Source: an uncultured Blautia sp. (lineage in GTDB: Bacteria; Bacillota; Clostridia; Lachnospirales; Lachnospiraceae). Taken from it: 43,850 nt of DNA. How positions within the stretch are numbered: position 1 is the stretch's first letter; each line of letters starts with the position of its first letter. The DNA lies in assembly GCA_900551715.1 (NCBI GenBank), contig URXG01000014.1, forward strand, positions 1-43,850, in the 5' to 3' direction. The translations under genes and the position numbers were made by a program. Under the pieces are notes generated by a model, which was not told the origin of the DNA, did no database searches, and saw nothing but the letters and a program-made list of their open reading frames with translations. Shown here in pieces: positions 23,677 through 32,112 of the stretch.

Positions 23677-24339
23677 TTACTTCATATAGCTTCCGATTCC
23701 CACTGGGGTTTCGTAATTATAATCTGAAATCTTGATCCCTGTCGCAGCACCGCTGGCATGGACGATCTTTCCATTTCCGATATACAGAGCCACATGATTA
23801 ATGCCACCTGCACCATAAAAAACAAGATCTCCTGTTTCCAGCTGGCTGATATCTTTTTTATTGGAAGCCTCATACTGAGCTGCTGCTGTTCTTGGAAGGC
23901 TGTAACCGAACTGTGCAAATACAGACATGGTAAATCCGGAACAGTCCGCACCGTTGGTAAGACTGGTACCTCCCCATACATAAGGATTTCCTACGAACTG
24001 CACTGCAAAATCTGTTACTTCCTGGCGGGCAGCTACACGTTCTTCCTCTGCTTTGCGGGCTTCTTCTTCTTTTTTCTTCTTTGCCGCTTCGATTGCTTTC
24101 TCTCTGATCTCTGTAGTTTCTTTCTGGATCTCAGAAGCTCTGTATTCTACTGCTGCCTTTTCTACTTCTGTTTTTCTGTCCTGATAAGCCTGTGCTTTGG
24201 CTTCCGCCTGTGCCACAACCTGACTGGCAATGGCTGAAATATCACCGGATCCATCGCTGAAGTCTGCTCCGTATACACCTGTTACTGCTGCAAAACTGAT
24301 ACATGTGCTCATTAATATAACTGCGATTCTTTTTTTCAT
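23677..24339 (-). CDS. Secreted NlpC/P60 family cell-wall hydrolase
   Basis: NlpC/P60 enzymes cut peptide cross-links in peptidoglycan. The 220-residue protein has a signal peptide (basic MKKRIAVILM start, hydrophobic core, likely cut after VYGA), a charged coiled-coil region (about 40-105), and the catalytic domain with Cys133 (ADCSGF), His182 (INHVALYIG) and His194 (VHAS). I prefer the second of two adjacent ATG codons because GAGGT is better spaced from it. It is transcribed towards the DnaA-box region, downstream of trxB but after a terminator. Confidence 0.93.
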   Translation of the reverse strand: MKKRIAVILMSTCISFAAVTGVYGADFSDGSGDISAIASQVVAQAEAKAQAYQDRKTEVEKAAVEYRASEIQKETTEIREKAIEAAKKKKEEEARKAEEERVAARQEVTDFAVQFVGNPYVWGGTSLTNGADCSGFTMSVFAQFGYSLPRTAAAQYEASNKKDISQLETGDLVFYGAGGINHVALYIGNGKIVHASGAATGIKISDYNYETPVGIGSYMK

Positions 24340-24539
24340 CATTACCTCTTTTCTGTGTCTGTTAGTAAATAAAATACTATATCTATATCTTTTTCTTATT
24401 GGTCATACCAAATATGGTAAATCTTTTCAGTTCACAGTTGGCTATGATAACACATATGTATTTATTTTGTCAATTTTCTGTAACATATGGCAATATTTTT
24501 CATATTCACCGTTACCCTTCACCACAGAATTTCAGGCAC

Positions 24540-24569
24540 AAAAAAACTCCAGTCTCATGACCGAAGTTT
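24540..24569 (-). terminator. Terminator downstream of trxB
   Basis: On the minus strand AAACTTCGGTC and GACTGGAGTTT pair over 11 positions (two G-U) around an ATGA loop, followed by seven T. It starts 11 bp after the trxB stop. Confidence 0.85.
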
Positions 24570-24579
24570 CTCTATATTA

Positions 24580-25503
24580 TTAATTTTCCAAAAGATAACG
24601 CTGTGCAGATGCTACTGCATTGGCGCCATCAGCTGCTGCTGTGATTACCTGACGGAGTTTCTTGGTACGGATATCTCCTGCTGCAAAAATTCCCGGTGTA
24701 CTTGTGACACCGTCTTCCCCTGCAACAATATATCCACTGTCATCCAGTTTCACCAGATCTTTGAACTTCTCTGTATTAGGGAGGATTCCCACTGCAATAA
24801 ACACACCATCCAGAGGAATGATGGTTTCCTCACCTGTCTTTGTATTTTTCACTTTCAGATCCTCCACCTTATCTGTACCTTCAATGACTTCCGGCACACT
24901 GTTCCAGACCATTTCCACATTTTCACAGGACATAAGACTTTCCTGAAGGATTTTTTCTGCGCGAAGTTCCTCTCTTCTGTGAACTACATAGACCTTCTTA
25001 CAGGTACGGGAAAGCAGGATAGCATCTTCTACTGCCACATTACCACCGCCGATCACAGCCACTATTCTGTCCTGAAAAAAAGCTCCGTCACAGGTAGCAC
25101 AATAGGAAACACCCATACCACTAAGTTCTTCCTCTCCCGGAATTCCCAGCTGACGGTGAGCTGCACCACAGGCAAGAATCACTGTTCTGGCTTTATATTC
25201 ATGCTTCTTTGTATGGATGACTTTGAGTTCTCCCTGATCTTCGATAAAAAGCACCGGCTCTCTTCTGGGGCTGATACCAGCTTTCTCTGCATGAGCTACC
25301 ATAGTCTCTCCCAGCTCCAGGCCGCTGATTCCAGGAAGTCCTGGATAATTGTCCACTTCGTATGTGTCTACGATCTGACCGCCCTGAACAAATTTCTTCT
25401 CCAGCCAGATTGTTTTCATTTTTCCTCTTGCTGCATAAATAGCTGCACATATTCCTGCCGGTCCTGCTCCCAGAATGGCAAGATCGTATATCTCTTCTGA
25501 CAT
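24580..25503 (-). CDS. trxB: Thioredoxin reductase (FAD/NADPH)
   Basis: TrxB passes electrons from NADPH through FAD and a disulfide to thioredoxin. The 307-residue protein has the FAD-binding LGAGPAGICAA near residues 11-21, the redox pair Cys135 and Cys138 in SYCATCDGAFF, the NADPH-binding IGGGNVAVEDA near 151, and the C-terminal FAD motif GIFAAGDIRTKKLRQ. The start at 25503 is set by GAGG 8 nt upstream and by the protein family; the open frame runs further upstream with no support. It is divergent from the DUF885 gene, with 141 bp between. Confidence 0.95.
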   Translation of the reverse strand: MSEEIYDLAILGAGPAGICAAIYAARGKMKTIWLEKKFVQGGQIVDTYEVDNYPGLPGISGLELGETMVAHAEKAGISPRREPVLFIEDQGELKVIHTKKHEYKARTVILACGAAHRQLGIPGEEELSGMGVSYCATCDGAFFQDRIVAVIGGGNVAVEDAILLSRTCKKVYVVHRREELRAEKILQESLMSCENVEMVWNSVPEVIEGTDKVEDLKVKNTKTGEETIIPLDGVFIAVGILPNTEKFKDLVKLDDSGYIVAGEDGVTSTPGIFAAGDIRTKKLRQVITAAADGANAVASAQRYLLEN

Positions 25504-25644
25504 AAATATATCCTCACTTTCTCTATATGACAGTTTCCGATTATTGAAGACAGCATCAGTTTCTGTTCTCAAACTCTGTGAACAGTTTAGCATACAATCT
25601 GTTTTTTTCCAATAAGATAGTAAAAACCCACTTTCGAGGTTTCC

Positions 25645-27480
25645 ATGAAGATCACTTTTCGCAAACCACCCACCCTTCTTTTCCCTGCTCTGTTTCTTTC
25701 TTTTGCCCTGGTCGCCGGTGCCGCCAGAAATCATATATTCTCTGAGGACAGTCAGTTTCGTAGCTTCACCAGAGAAGTCTTTCAGAAAGAAATTTCCGGC
25801 AGTATGCTGACGCTCCATTATTCTCTGGCTGATCCTGAGAAAAAAAACATCGCCCGTCCTGCACCTACTCTTGGAACCGTCTCTTATGACAATACTGCCT
25901 CCATCCACCAATGCCAGGAATATCTGAAAAAACTGCTGAGTTTTTCCTATTCAGATCTTTCCCGGGAAAACCGCCTTACCAGTGATATGCTTCTTCTTTA
26001 TTTTCATACTTCTGAGGCTTCCCTCCAGAACGGATTCCCAGAAGAAATCTTAAGTCCCAGTCTGGGTATTCAGGCACAGCTTCCTGTACTTCTGGCAGAA
26101 TATGCTTTTTATAAAGAGCAGGATATCTCCGATTATTTAAATATTCTGGTTTCCATAGAACCCTATTTTGAAAGTATCCTGCAATATGAACAGGAACGTG
26201 CCCATCAGGGATATTTTATGAGTGATACCACTCTTGACCGGATTCTTGAACAGTGCAGAGAATTTGTGAAAGACCCTGAAAATAATTACATGCTGGATGT
26301 TTTTTCACAGAAACTGAAAGAATATGGAAAATTCACTGATTCAGAACAAAACGAGCTTATGAACCGTCACAAAGAAATTCTGCTGAACAAAGTAATCCCT
26401 GCCTATGAGAAGCTGATCATCGGTTTAAATGCCCTTCGGGGATCCGGCAAAAATCCCATGGGGCTTGCCTATTATAAAAAAGGGCAAAAACATTATGAGT
26501 ACCTTCTTCAGACAGAAACAGGATGCTACGATTCTGTAAAAAAAATCCAGCAACGTCTTTATGAGCAGCTGGCAGATGATACCACCAGAATTCAGATGAT
26601 GCTGAAAGAGCAGCCCTCTCTCCTTCGAAAAATGAATAAAGGGACAGATCTGGATACTTTTCAGCCTGCCAAAGCCCTGCAGATACTTCAGAAAAAATCA
26701 AAAAAAGACTTTCCTGCTCTGCCAGAAACTGTTTCTCCTGATATCCGGTATGTACATAAATCCATGGAAGCCTATTCAAGCCCTGCCTTCTATCTGACAC
26801 CACCTCTGGATACAGGAAGTCCAAATGTTATTTACATCAATCCGTCCTCCCAGACCTCCAATCTGGAACTTTTTACTACTCTGTCCCATGAAGGGTTTCC
26901 TGGACATCTGTATCAGACTGTTTATTTTGGCAGCTGTGACCCCGATGACATACGGTATCTGATCACTTCCAGCGGCTATGTGGAAGGCTGGGCTACTTAC
27001 GTGGAATCTTATGGTTATCAGTATGCCGCTGATTATCTGGATGATCCTGCTGCCAGTGACCTGACTGCCCTGGCATGGATGAACCGCAGTATAAATCTCT
27101 GCATTTACTCTCTTATGGATATTGGTATCCATTATCATGGATGGACACCGGATGCTGCTGCCTCTTTTCTGAAAAATTTTGGCATTACCGATACTTCTGT
27201 TGTACAGGAGATCTACCAGTATATTGTAGAAACTCCCGGTAACTACCTGAAATACTATCTGGGATATCTGAATTTCCTGGATCTTCGCCAGAAATGGCAG
27301 GATACTCTTGGTGAGCATTTTGATCTGAAAAAATTTCATCAAAAAATACTGGAAACAGGTCCTGTATCTTTCCCTGTACTACAAAAATATATGGATCAGG
27401 AACTGTCTGAAAAGGGAGAAGCAATGAGCCTCTCCCTTACTCTGTCTTATAACTGTCAAAAAATCTCTGCAACTTCTTAA
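25645..27480 (+). CDS. Exported DUF885 family protein (metallopeptidase-like)
   Basis: The 611-residue protein begins with a basic start and a hydrophobic segment (LLFPALFLSFALVAGAA), a signal peptide or membrane anchor without a lipobox cysteine. The family signature is LSHEGFPGHLYQ, an HExxxGH-type zinc-binding motif of DUF885, followed by a conserved EGWATYVESYG carrying a further glutamate. DUF885 proteins are related to gluzincin-type peptidases, but substrates are mostly unknown; cell-envelope peptide cleavage is a guess. CGAGG stands 6 nt before the ATG. Its last 44 bp overlap the convergent MarR gene. Confidence 0.85.
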   Translation: MKITFRKPPTLLFPALFLSFALVAGAARNHIFSEDSQFRSFTREVFQKEISGSMLTLHYSLADPEKKNIARPAPTLGTVSYDNTASIHQCQEYLKKLLSFSYSDLSRENRLTSDMLLLYFHTSEASLQNGFPEEILSPSLGIQAQLPVLLAEYAFYKEQDISDYLNILVSIEPYFESILQYEQERAHQGYFMSDTTLDRILEQCREFVKDPENNYMLDVFSQKLKEYGKFTDSEQNELMNRHKEILLNKVIPAYEKLIIGLNALRGSGKNPMGLAYYKKGQKHYEYLLQTETGCYDSVKKIQQRLYEQLADDTTRIQMMLKEQPSLLRKMNKGTDLDTFQPAKALQILQKKSKKDFPALPETVSPDIRYVHKSMEAYSSPAFYLTPPLDTGSPNVIYINPSSQTSNLELFTTLSHEGFPGHLYQTVYFGSCDPDDIRYLITSSGYVEGWATYVESYGYQYAADYLDDPAASDLTALAWMNRSINLCIYSLMDIGIHYHGWTPDAAASFLKNFGITDTSVVQEIYQYIVETPGNYLKYYLGYLNFLDLRQKWQDTLGEHFDLKKFHQKILETGPVSFPVLQKYMDQELSEKGEAMSLSLTLSYNCQKISATS

Positions 27481-27880
27481 GTGCAGCTGTCAGCACTTCC
27501 GTTTCCTTCTGATCCAGTCCTTCCAGTACGGACATGACCATTTTTTCATGAAACATACGATGATGAAGATAAGCCCTCTCTCCTTTTTCAGAAAGAGATA
27601 CCAGCACCACCCTCCGGTCTTCGTTACTGCGTACGCGTTCCACATATCCTTTTTTAACCAGATGATTCACTGCAATCGTCAGCGTTCCCACTGTTACAGA
27701 AAGAGATTTCGCCACTGCTGACATATTTCTGGGTTCATGGACTCCTATAGCTTCCATAACGTGCATATCTTTTACAGATACGTCCTTATATTCAGATGTG
27801 ATCAGTGCACGTTCCTCAATATCCATGATCTCTCTGAAAAGAGTTACAAGCACTTCATTTACCGTTTTGTAAGAATTCAT
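27437..27880 (-). CDS. MarR family transcriptional regulator
   Basis: The 147-residue protein has the winged helix-turn-helix layout of MarR: the recognition region NMSAVAKSLSVTVGTLTIAVNHLVKKGYVERVRSNEDRR with the wing arginines, flanked by dimerisation helices. AGGAGG precedes the ATG. It resembles FabT-type lipid regulators of clostridia in its N-terminus, but no fab genes are nearby and no FabT-type box is seen upstream, so the target is unknown. Its 3' end overlaps the DUF885 gene tail to tail. Confidence 0.88.
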   Translation of the reverse strand: MNSYKTVNEVLVTLFREIMDIEERALITSEYKDVSVKDMHVMEAIGVHEPRNMSAVAKSLSVTVGTLTIAVNHLVKKGYVERVRSNEDRRVVLVSLSEKGERAYLHHRMFHEKMVMSVLEGLDQKETEVLTAALKKLQRFFDSYKTE

Positions 27881-27941
27881 TTATTTAAATTTCCTCCTGA
27901 AAATCCCTGCTATAGTACTAATAAATACCTGCGATACCTAC

Positions 27942-27973
27942 GGATTATTTCGTGCTTCGCACTCTCGTAATCC
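27942..27973. repeat. Small imperfect palindrome upstream of the MarR gene
   Basis: GGATTA (27942-27947) and TAATCC (27968-27973) enclose GTGC/GCAC around a TTC loop. It lies in an otherwise featureless 288-bp region between the divergent MarR and CapA genes. There is no T run, so it is not a terminator; it could be a regulator site or a repeat fragment. Confidence 0.35.
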
Positions 27974-28098
27974 TACCTAATATTTACATTATAACCCAAC
28001 TTACTTTGAATCACAAAACGTTTTGAACAGTTTTTCAGATATTTTTTTCATACTGTGGGGGATTTTCTTAACAACGTCTTTCTTTACAGAAAACAGTT

Positions 28099-28107
28099 TG
28101 CTATAAT
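28099..28107 (+). promoter_or_regulatory. Extended -10 promoter of the capA-like gene
   Basis: TGCTATAAT matches the extended -10 pattern (TG, one base, TATAAT), 62 bp before the start codon. No good -35 stands at the right distance, which an extended -10 can tolerate. Confidence 0.55.
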
Positions 28108-28168
28108 GGATAAATACACAGGGATATTTCCCTGAATCTTATGCACAGTCTCAACAAAGGAATCCAAT

Positions 28169-29713
28169 ATGAAAAAAAACAAAAATATACCTCTGAATCT
28201 GAAAGAACAGACCAATTCCAGAATTGGTCTCATCTGCTCTGTAGTCGTTCTGGTACTTCTGGTGCTGGCATTCCACCAGCTGGACTACACCCTTATCCAG
28301 AAACCTGCCGACGATGCCAAAAAAGCCGAAGAACAAAAGAAAGCTGAAGCTGAAAAAGCTGCCAAAACACCAGAAGTTACCACAGCAAGCGTAATCGCTG
28401 TAGGGGACAACCTCTACCATGGAAGCCTCATTGATGCAGGCCGCAACGATTCCGGCGACTGGAATTACGACAAAATCTACGAAAAAGTAAAAGATGAGAT
28501 CCAGGCTGCTGACGTAGCCATGGTCGACCAGGAAACCGTATTCACCACAGACCATGATGCAGTAAGCTCCTATCCATCTTTCGCCACTCCAACAGAAGTA
28601 GGCGATGCCCTTATCAATGCAGGTTTTGATGTAATCGAATCTGCTACCAATCACATTGATGATTACGGTTTTGACTATCTGGATCAGACACTGAAATTCT
28701 GGAAAGAGAAATATCCTTCTGTTCCAGTACTTGGAATCCACGATTCCCAGGAAGATGCAGATTCTGTTAAAACCATCGAAGTAAACGGTATCACCATTTC
28801 TTTTCTCGATTATACATACGGAACCAACAACTCTGGTGCAGGAGAAGGCAAAGAATACATGATCGACATCTTTAATAAAGATAAAGTCGCTTCCATGATC
28901 CAGAAAGCCAAGGCTTCCAGCGACTGCCTGATCTTTGTGGCACACTGGGGTAAAGAAGAAGAGGCAATGCCTACTGAATACGAAAAAGAATGGGCAACCT
29001 TTCTTATGGAACAGGGCGTTGACGTCGTAGTTGGTGGACATCCCCATATTCTTCAGCCATATGGCCGCATGTCCGACGATAACGGTCACAATATGCTGAT
29101 TTTCTACTCCCTCGGCAACTTCGTTTCCACCCAGGAGACACTTACCGGGCTTCTTGAAGGTATGGCACAGTTCACCATCCAGAAATCCACACTCAATGGC
29201 AAATCCACCATTGAGATCCTGGATCCGACTGTAAAACCAATGGTCATGCATTACAACAAAGACCAGGGCGTCTTTAACCCATATATGCTGGAAGATTACA
29301 CAGAAGAACTGGCCTCCCAGCATGGCGTAAAAGATATCCTTGGCGACGAATTCACCCTTGCCAAACTTCAGGACAAATTTAAAGAGATCATGTCCATGAA
29401 TGTAGAACCATCCACAAGAACAGATCTCCTTGGCGTTACCTTTGATTACGAATTAAATATGCTGGATTCCAGCGGAAACATCGTCGAAGACAACTGGTCC
29501 GTCAGCGCCCAGCAATACCTGGATGGTCAGACCACCTCCGACTCCTCCTCAGATGATAATTCTGAGGATTCCTCGGATGACTCCTCAGACGACAGCTCAG
29601 AAGATTCCTCTGACGATGACTCCTCGGATGATAGTAGTTACGACGATTCCTCGGATGACAGCAGTTACGACGATTCCTCGGATGACAGCAGTTACGATGA
29701 CTCCTACGAATAA
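28169..29713 (+). CDS. CapA family (poly-gamma-glutamate synthesis type) membrane-anchored protein with Ser/Asp tail
   Basis: The 514-residue protein has a single N-terminal membrane segment (LICSVVVLVLLVLAF), a short Lys/Glu/Ala-rich linker, then a CapA-type metallophosphatase-like domain: AVGDNLYH, ESATNHIDDYG, VAHWGKEEE, VGGHPHILQPYG and FYSLGNFVS. CapA proteins take part in poly-gamma-glutamate capsule export, but capB and capC are not in the window, so the role here is open. The last 60 residues are almost only Ser and Asp, with a 9-residue repeat. The C-terminus has no sorting signal. AAAGGA lies 7 nt before the ATG. Confidence 0.85.
   Translation: MKKNKNIPLNLKEQTNSRIGLICSVVVLVLLVLAFHQLDYTLIQKPADDAKKAEEQKKAEAEKAAKTPEVTTASVIAVGDNLYHGSLIDAGRNDSGDWNYDKIYEKVKDEIQAADVAMVDQETVFTTDHDAVSSYPSFATPTEVGDALINAGFDVIESATNHIDDYGFDYLDQTLKFWKEKYPSVPVLGIHDSQEDADSVKTIEVNGITISFLDYTYGTNNSGAGEGKEYMIDIFNKDKVASMIQKAKASSDCLIFVAHWGKEEEAMPTEYEKEWATFLMEQGVDVVVGGHPHILQPYGRMSDDNGHNMLIFYSLGNFVSTQETLTGLLEGMAQFTIQKSTLNGKSTIEILDPTVKPMVMHYNKDQGVFNPYMLEDYTEELASQHGVKDILGDEFTLAKLQDKFKEIMSMNVEPSTRTDLLGVTFDYELNMLDSSGNIVEDNWSVSAQQYLDGQTTSDSSSDDNSEDSSDDSSDDSSEDSSDDDSSDDSSYDDSSDDSSYDDSSDDSSYDDSYE
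29615..29695 (+). repeat. 27-bp tandem repeat in the capA-like gene
   Basis: Three units of 27 bp (29615-29641, 29642-29668, 29669-29695) each encode a 9-residue Asp/Ser/Tyr unit (DDSSDDSSY). Units 2 and 3 are identical; unit 1 differs at several silent positions. A partial fourth unit runs into the stop. Such repeats can change in number by slippage. Confidence 0.85.
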
Positions 29714-29877
29714 CCACCAACCTGCCCATACCACCCTTTGTGATAATGTCCAAAGGTTGCCTGTTGAGAAACAAACACTACTGTCTTGAAACAACAAATG
29801 CCATCCCGGTATCATCATCAGATGCTATATTCCATTGTTTCAGAAGCCTTGAAGCAATCTGCTGAAGTACCCGGTTT

Positions 29878-29963
29878 ATAGAATTTTATATTACTCCCCC
29901 AAATGCCACTGTCTGAGTGAAACGAGTTTGGCTTTTTGGGGAGTGCTTTTTATAAAATTATAT
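29878..29963. other. Long imperfect hairpin in the capA-tatD intergenic region
   Basis: The 348-bp stretch between the two convergent genes has no gene. Within it GAATTTTATATTACTCCCC (left) is nearly the reverse complement of GGGGAGTGC and the following TTTTTATAAAATT (right), with AAATGCCA and TGGCTTTTT extending the pairing inward to a loop containing GAGTGAAACGAGT. Arms are about 33 nt. T runs occur on the right arm, so it may terminate plus-strand transcription from the capA-like gene, or be a mobile-element remnant. Confidence 0.5.
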
Positions 29964-30061
29964 AGACCCTGGTACTTCCAGATTACTGAGCCGGCTTCAG
30001 ACAACAATGAATATTCATCTGATAGTGATACTGAGGATGGCATTGTAATATCACACACCAA

Positions 30062-30850
30062 TCACTTTCTCAACAGCAACCGCCTTGCATTATCACCGGT
30101 AACACGAACCACTTCCTCACTGCTGATCCCTTTAATCCTTCCAATCTCCTCAGCCACCAGAGGCAGATTCAACGAACAATTCCGCTTACCTCTGTAGGGC
30201 ACCGGACTAAGATAAGGGCTGTCTGTTTCAAGAACGATCTGCTCCAGCGGTGCATACTCCACCACTTCCTTTACCTTCCTGGCATTATTAAAAGTAACCA
30301 CGCCACCAATACCAAGATACAGTCCCATATTCAGATACTCCCTTGCCATTTCCTTACCATAGGAAAAACAATGGATAATACCTCCATACATGCCCTCATT
30401 CACACAGTCCTTCACCAGATCCAGCGTATCTGCTGCTGCCTCCCTGCTGTGGACCATAAATGGCATATGGAGCTCCCTGGCAATCTCCATCTGCTGCCGG
30501 AAAACTTTCTTCTGAAGCTCATGCTCCCCAGCTTCCTTGTGCCAGTAATAATCCAGTCCGATCTCGCCAACAGCAACCGCCTTTTCCAGGCCACAACACT
30601 CCCTGATCTTATCCAGCACTTCCTCTGTCACCAGCTCCGCATCATCCGGATGAATCCCAAAAGCACCATATACAAAAGAATATTTCTCCATCAGTGCCTT
30701 TGTCTTTTCCAGACTGTCTATGGACGCACACACATTAACAACTTCCTGAATTCCATTTTCATCCATAGAACCAAGAAGTACATCCCTGTCCTCATCAAAA
30801 GCCTCATCGTCATAATGTGCATGTGTTTCAAAAATCTTATAGCTACTCAT
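30062..30850 (-). CDS. tatD: TatD family metal-dependent hydrolase (DNase)
   Basis: TatD proteins are metal-dependent nucleases with a TIM-barrel fold. The 262-residue protein shows all metal-binding motifs: THAHYD, GEIGLDYYW, MVHSREA, IIHCFSYG and ETDSPYLSP, plus the GKRN(C)S signature near the end. Length is normal. It often lies just downstream of metG; here mogA and moaC come between. Confidence 0.94.
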   Translation of the reverse strand: MSSYKIFETHAHYDDEAFDEDRDVLLGSMDENGIQEVVNVCASIDSLEKTKALMEKYSFVYGAFGIHPDDAELVTEEVLDKIRECCGLEKAVAVGEIGLDYYWHKEAGEHELQKKVFRQQMEIARELHMPFMVHSREAAADTLDLVKDCVNEGMYGGIIHCFSYGKEMAREYLNMGLYLGIGGVVTFNNARKVKEVVEYAPLEQIVLETDSPYLSPVPYRGKRNCSLNLPLVAEEIGRIKGISSEEVVRVTGDNARRLLLRK

Positions 30851-30938
30851 CTCTGCTCCTCAATCCAGATTTATTTTTAACATCCTTCACCTTACAATAA
30901 ATTCATCTGTAAATCCACATATCCGGCTCTGTTTTTCT

Positions 30939-31430
30939 TTACTTACGGGCACAGTTGGATGCCTCTCCTGTAAGGATCTCAATCCCATGACCCAGTGCAT
31001 CCACAATATATTCCAGACTTTCCCTTACTGCCTTTGGACTTCCCGGAAGATTGATGATCAGAGTCTTTCCTCTGATACCTGCTGTGGCTCTGCTTAACAT
31101 GGCTCTCTTGGTGATCGTCATACTATAAGCACGCATTGCCTCCGGAATTCCCGGAACCCTTCTCTCTATTACTTCCTCTGTAGCTTCCGGTGTTACATCT
31201 CTTTCCGAAAATCCTGTGCCACCTGTAGTCAGGATCAGCTCAGCTCTTCCAGTATCTGCAATCTCCTGCATCTTTCCTGCAAGCATAACCTGGTCATCTG
31301 GAAGAATATCCATGGAAACCACTTCATAGCCTTCTTTTTCCATGATCTCTTTGATTACCGGACCGCTTAAGTCTTCTCTTTCCCCTCTGTATCCAGTGTC
31401 ACTTGATGTTATGATCGCTACCCGTTTCAT
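30939..31430 (-). CDS. mogA: Molybdopterin adenylyltransferase-type protein (MogA/MoaB)
   Basis: This family activates molybdopterin by adenylylation before molybdenum insertion. The 163-residue protein shows the fold's signatures TTGGTGFSERDVTPEAT and INLPGSPKAV, and starts VAIITSSDTGYRGEREDLSG. MogA and MoaB cannot be told apart confidently by eye. It lies 75 bp after moaC on the same strand, supporting a cofactor role. No moaA or moeA gene is seen in the window. Confidence 0.88.
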   Translation of the reverse strand: MKRVAIITSSDTGYRGEREDLSGPVIKEIMEKEGYEVVSMDILPDDQVMLAGKMQEIADTGRAELILTTGGTGFSERDVTPEATEEVIERRVPGIPEAMRAYSMTITKRAMLSRATAGIRGKTLIINLPGSPKAVRESLEYIVDALGHGIEILTGEASNCARK

Positions 31431-31505
31431 TTTTCCTCCTTCTGTGCATTCGGTAAATACACGTCACTGTCTGCAGTTATTTTCATTATCCTTTTCCTGT
31501 TTATT

Positions 31506-31997
31506 CTACTGTTCCTTATCATCAAAACGGAAATCTCCGCTTTTTCCACCTGTTTTCTCAATAAGATGAATTTCTGACATTACCATATGCTTGTCTACTG
31601 CCTTACACATGTCATAAATTGTCAGAAGTGCCAGCTGCACACCTGTAAGAGCTTCCATTTCCACGCCAGTCTTACCTTCTGTTTTTACAGTACAGAAAAC
31701 ATGAATGCGGCTTTTTTCCTGATCCAGTTCAAAATCCACAGAACACTTCTGGATCGGAAGTGGATGACACATGGGAATCAGCTGTGAAGTCTGTTTCACC
31801 CCCATAATACCTGCCACTCTGGCTACTCCAAGCACATCACCTTTCTTGATATTACCTGCTGTTACCAGTGCCATAATCTCCGGTCCTACAGCAATATACC
31901 CTGTAGCCAGTGCGGTCCTGTAGGTTACCTGCTTGCCGGAAACATCCACCATTATGGCATTGCCTCTGTCATCAAAATGTGTAAATCCTGTCCCCAT
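31506..31997 (-). CDS. moaC: Cyclic pyranopterin monophosphate synthase
   Basis: MoaC makes cyclic pyranopterin monophosphate from the product of MoaA in molybdenum cofactor synthesis. The 163-residue protein shows FTHFDDRGNAIMVDVSGK at the start, IMGVKQTSQLIPMCHPLP, and KTGVEMEALTGVQLALLTIYDMCKA, all characteristic. The catalytic lysine and aspartate regions (YDMCKAVDK) are intact. AGGGA precedes the ATG. It is the first gene of a moaC-mogA pair. Confidence 0.95.
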   Translation of the reverse strand: MGTGFTHFDDRGNAIMVDVSGKQVTYRTALATGYIAVGPEIMALVTAGNIKKGDVLGVARVAGIMGVKQTSQLIPMCHPLPIQKCSVDFELDQEKSRIHVFCTVKTEGKTGVEMEALTGVQLALLTIYDMCKAVDKHMVMSEIHLIEKTGGKSGDFRFDDKEQ

Positions 31998-32057
31998 GAT
32001 TTTTCCCTTGCTACTTATATCGTAGTTTCCCTTCTTTATTCTCTTTTAACAGTATAC

Positions 32058-32101
32058 AAAAAATCCCCCAATCCCGTCAAGAAACGGAACTGGAGGATTC
32101 T
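32058..32101 (-). terminator. Terminator downstream of metG
   Basis: On the minus strand AATCCTCCAGTTCCGT pairs with ACGGGATTGGGGGATT (with a few mismatches) around a short loop, followed by TTTTTT. It separates metG from moaC. Confidence 0.8.
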
Positions 32102-32112
32102 GAATCTCTATA

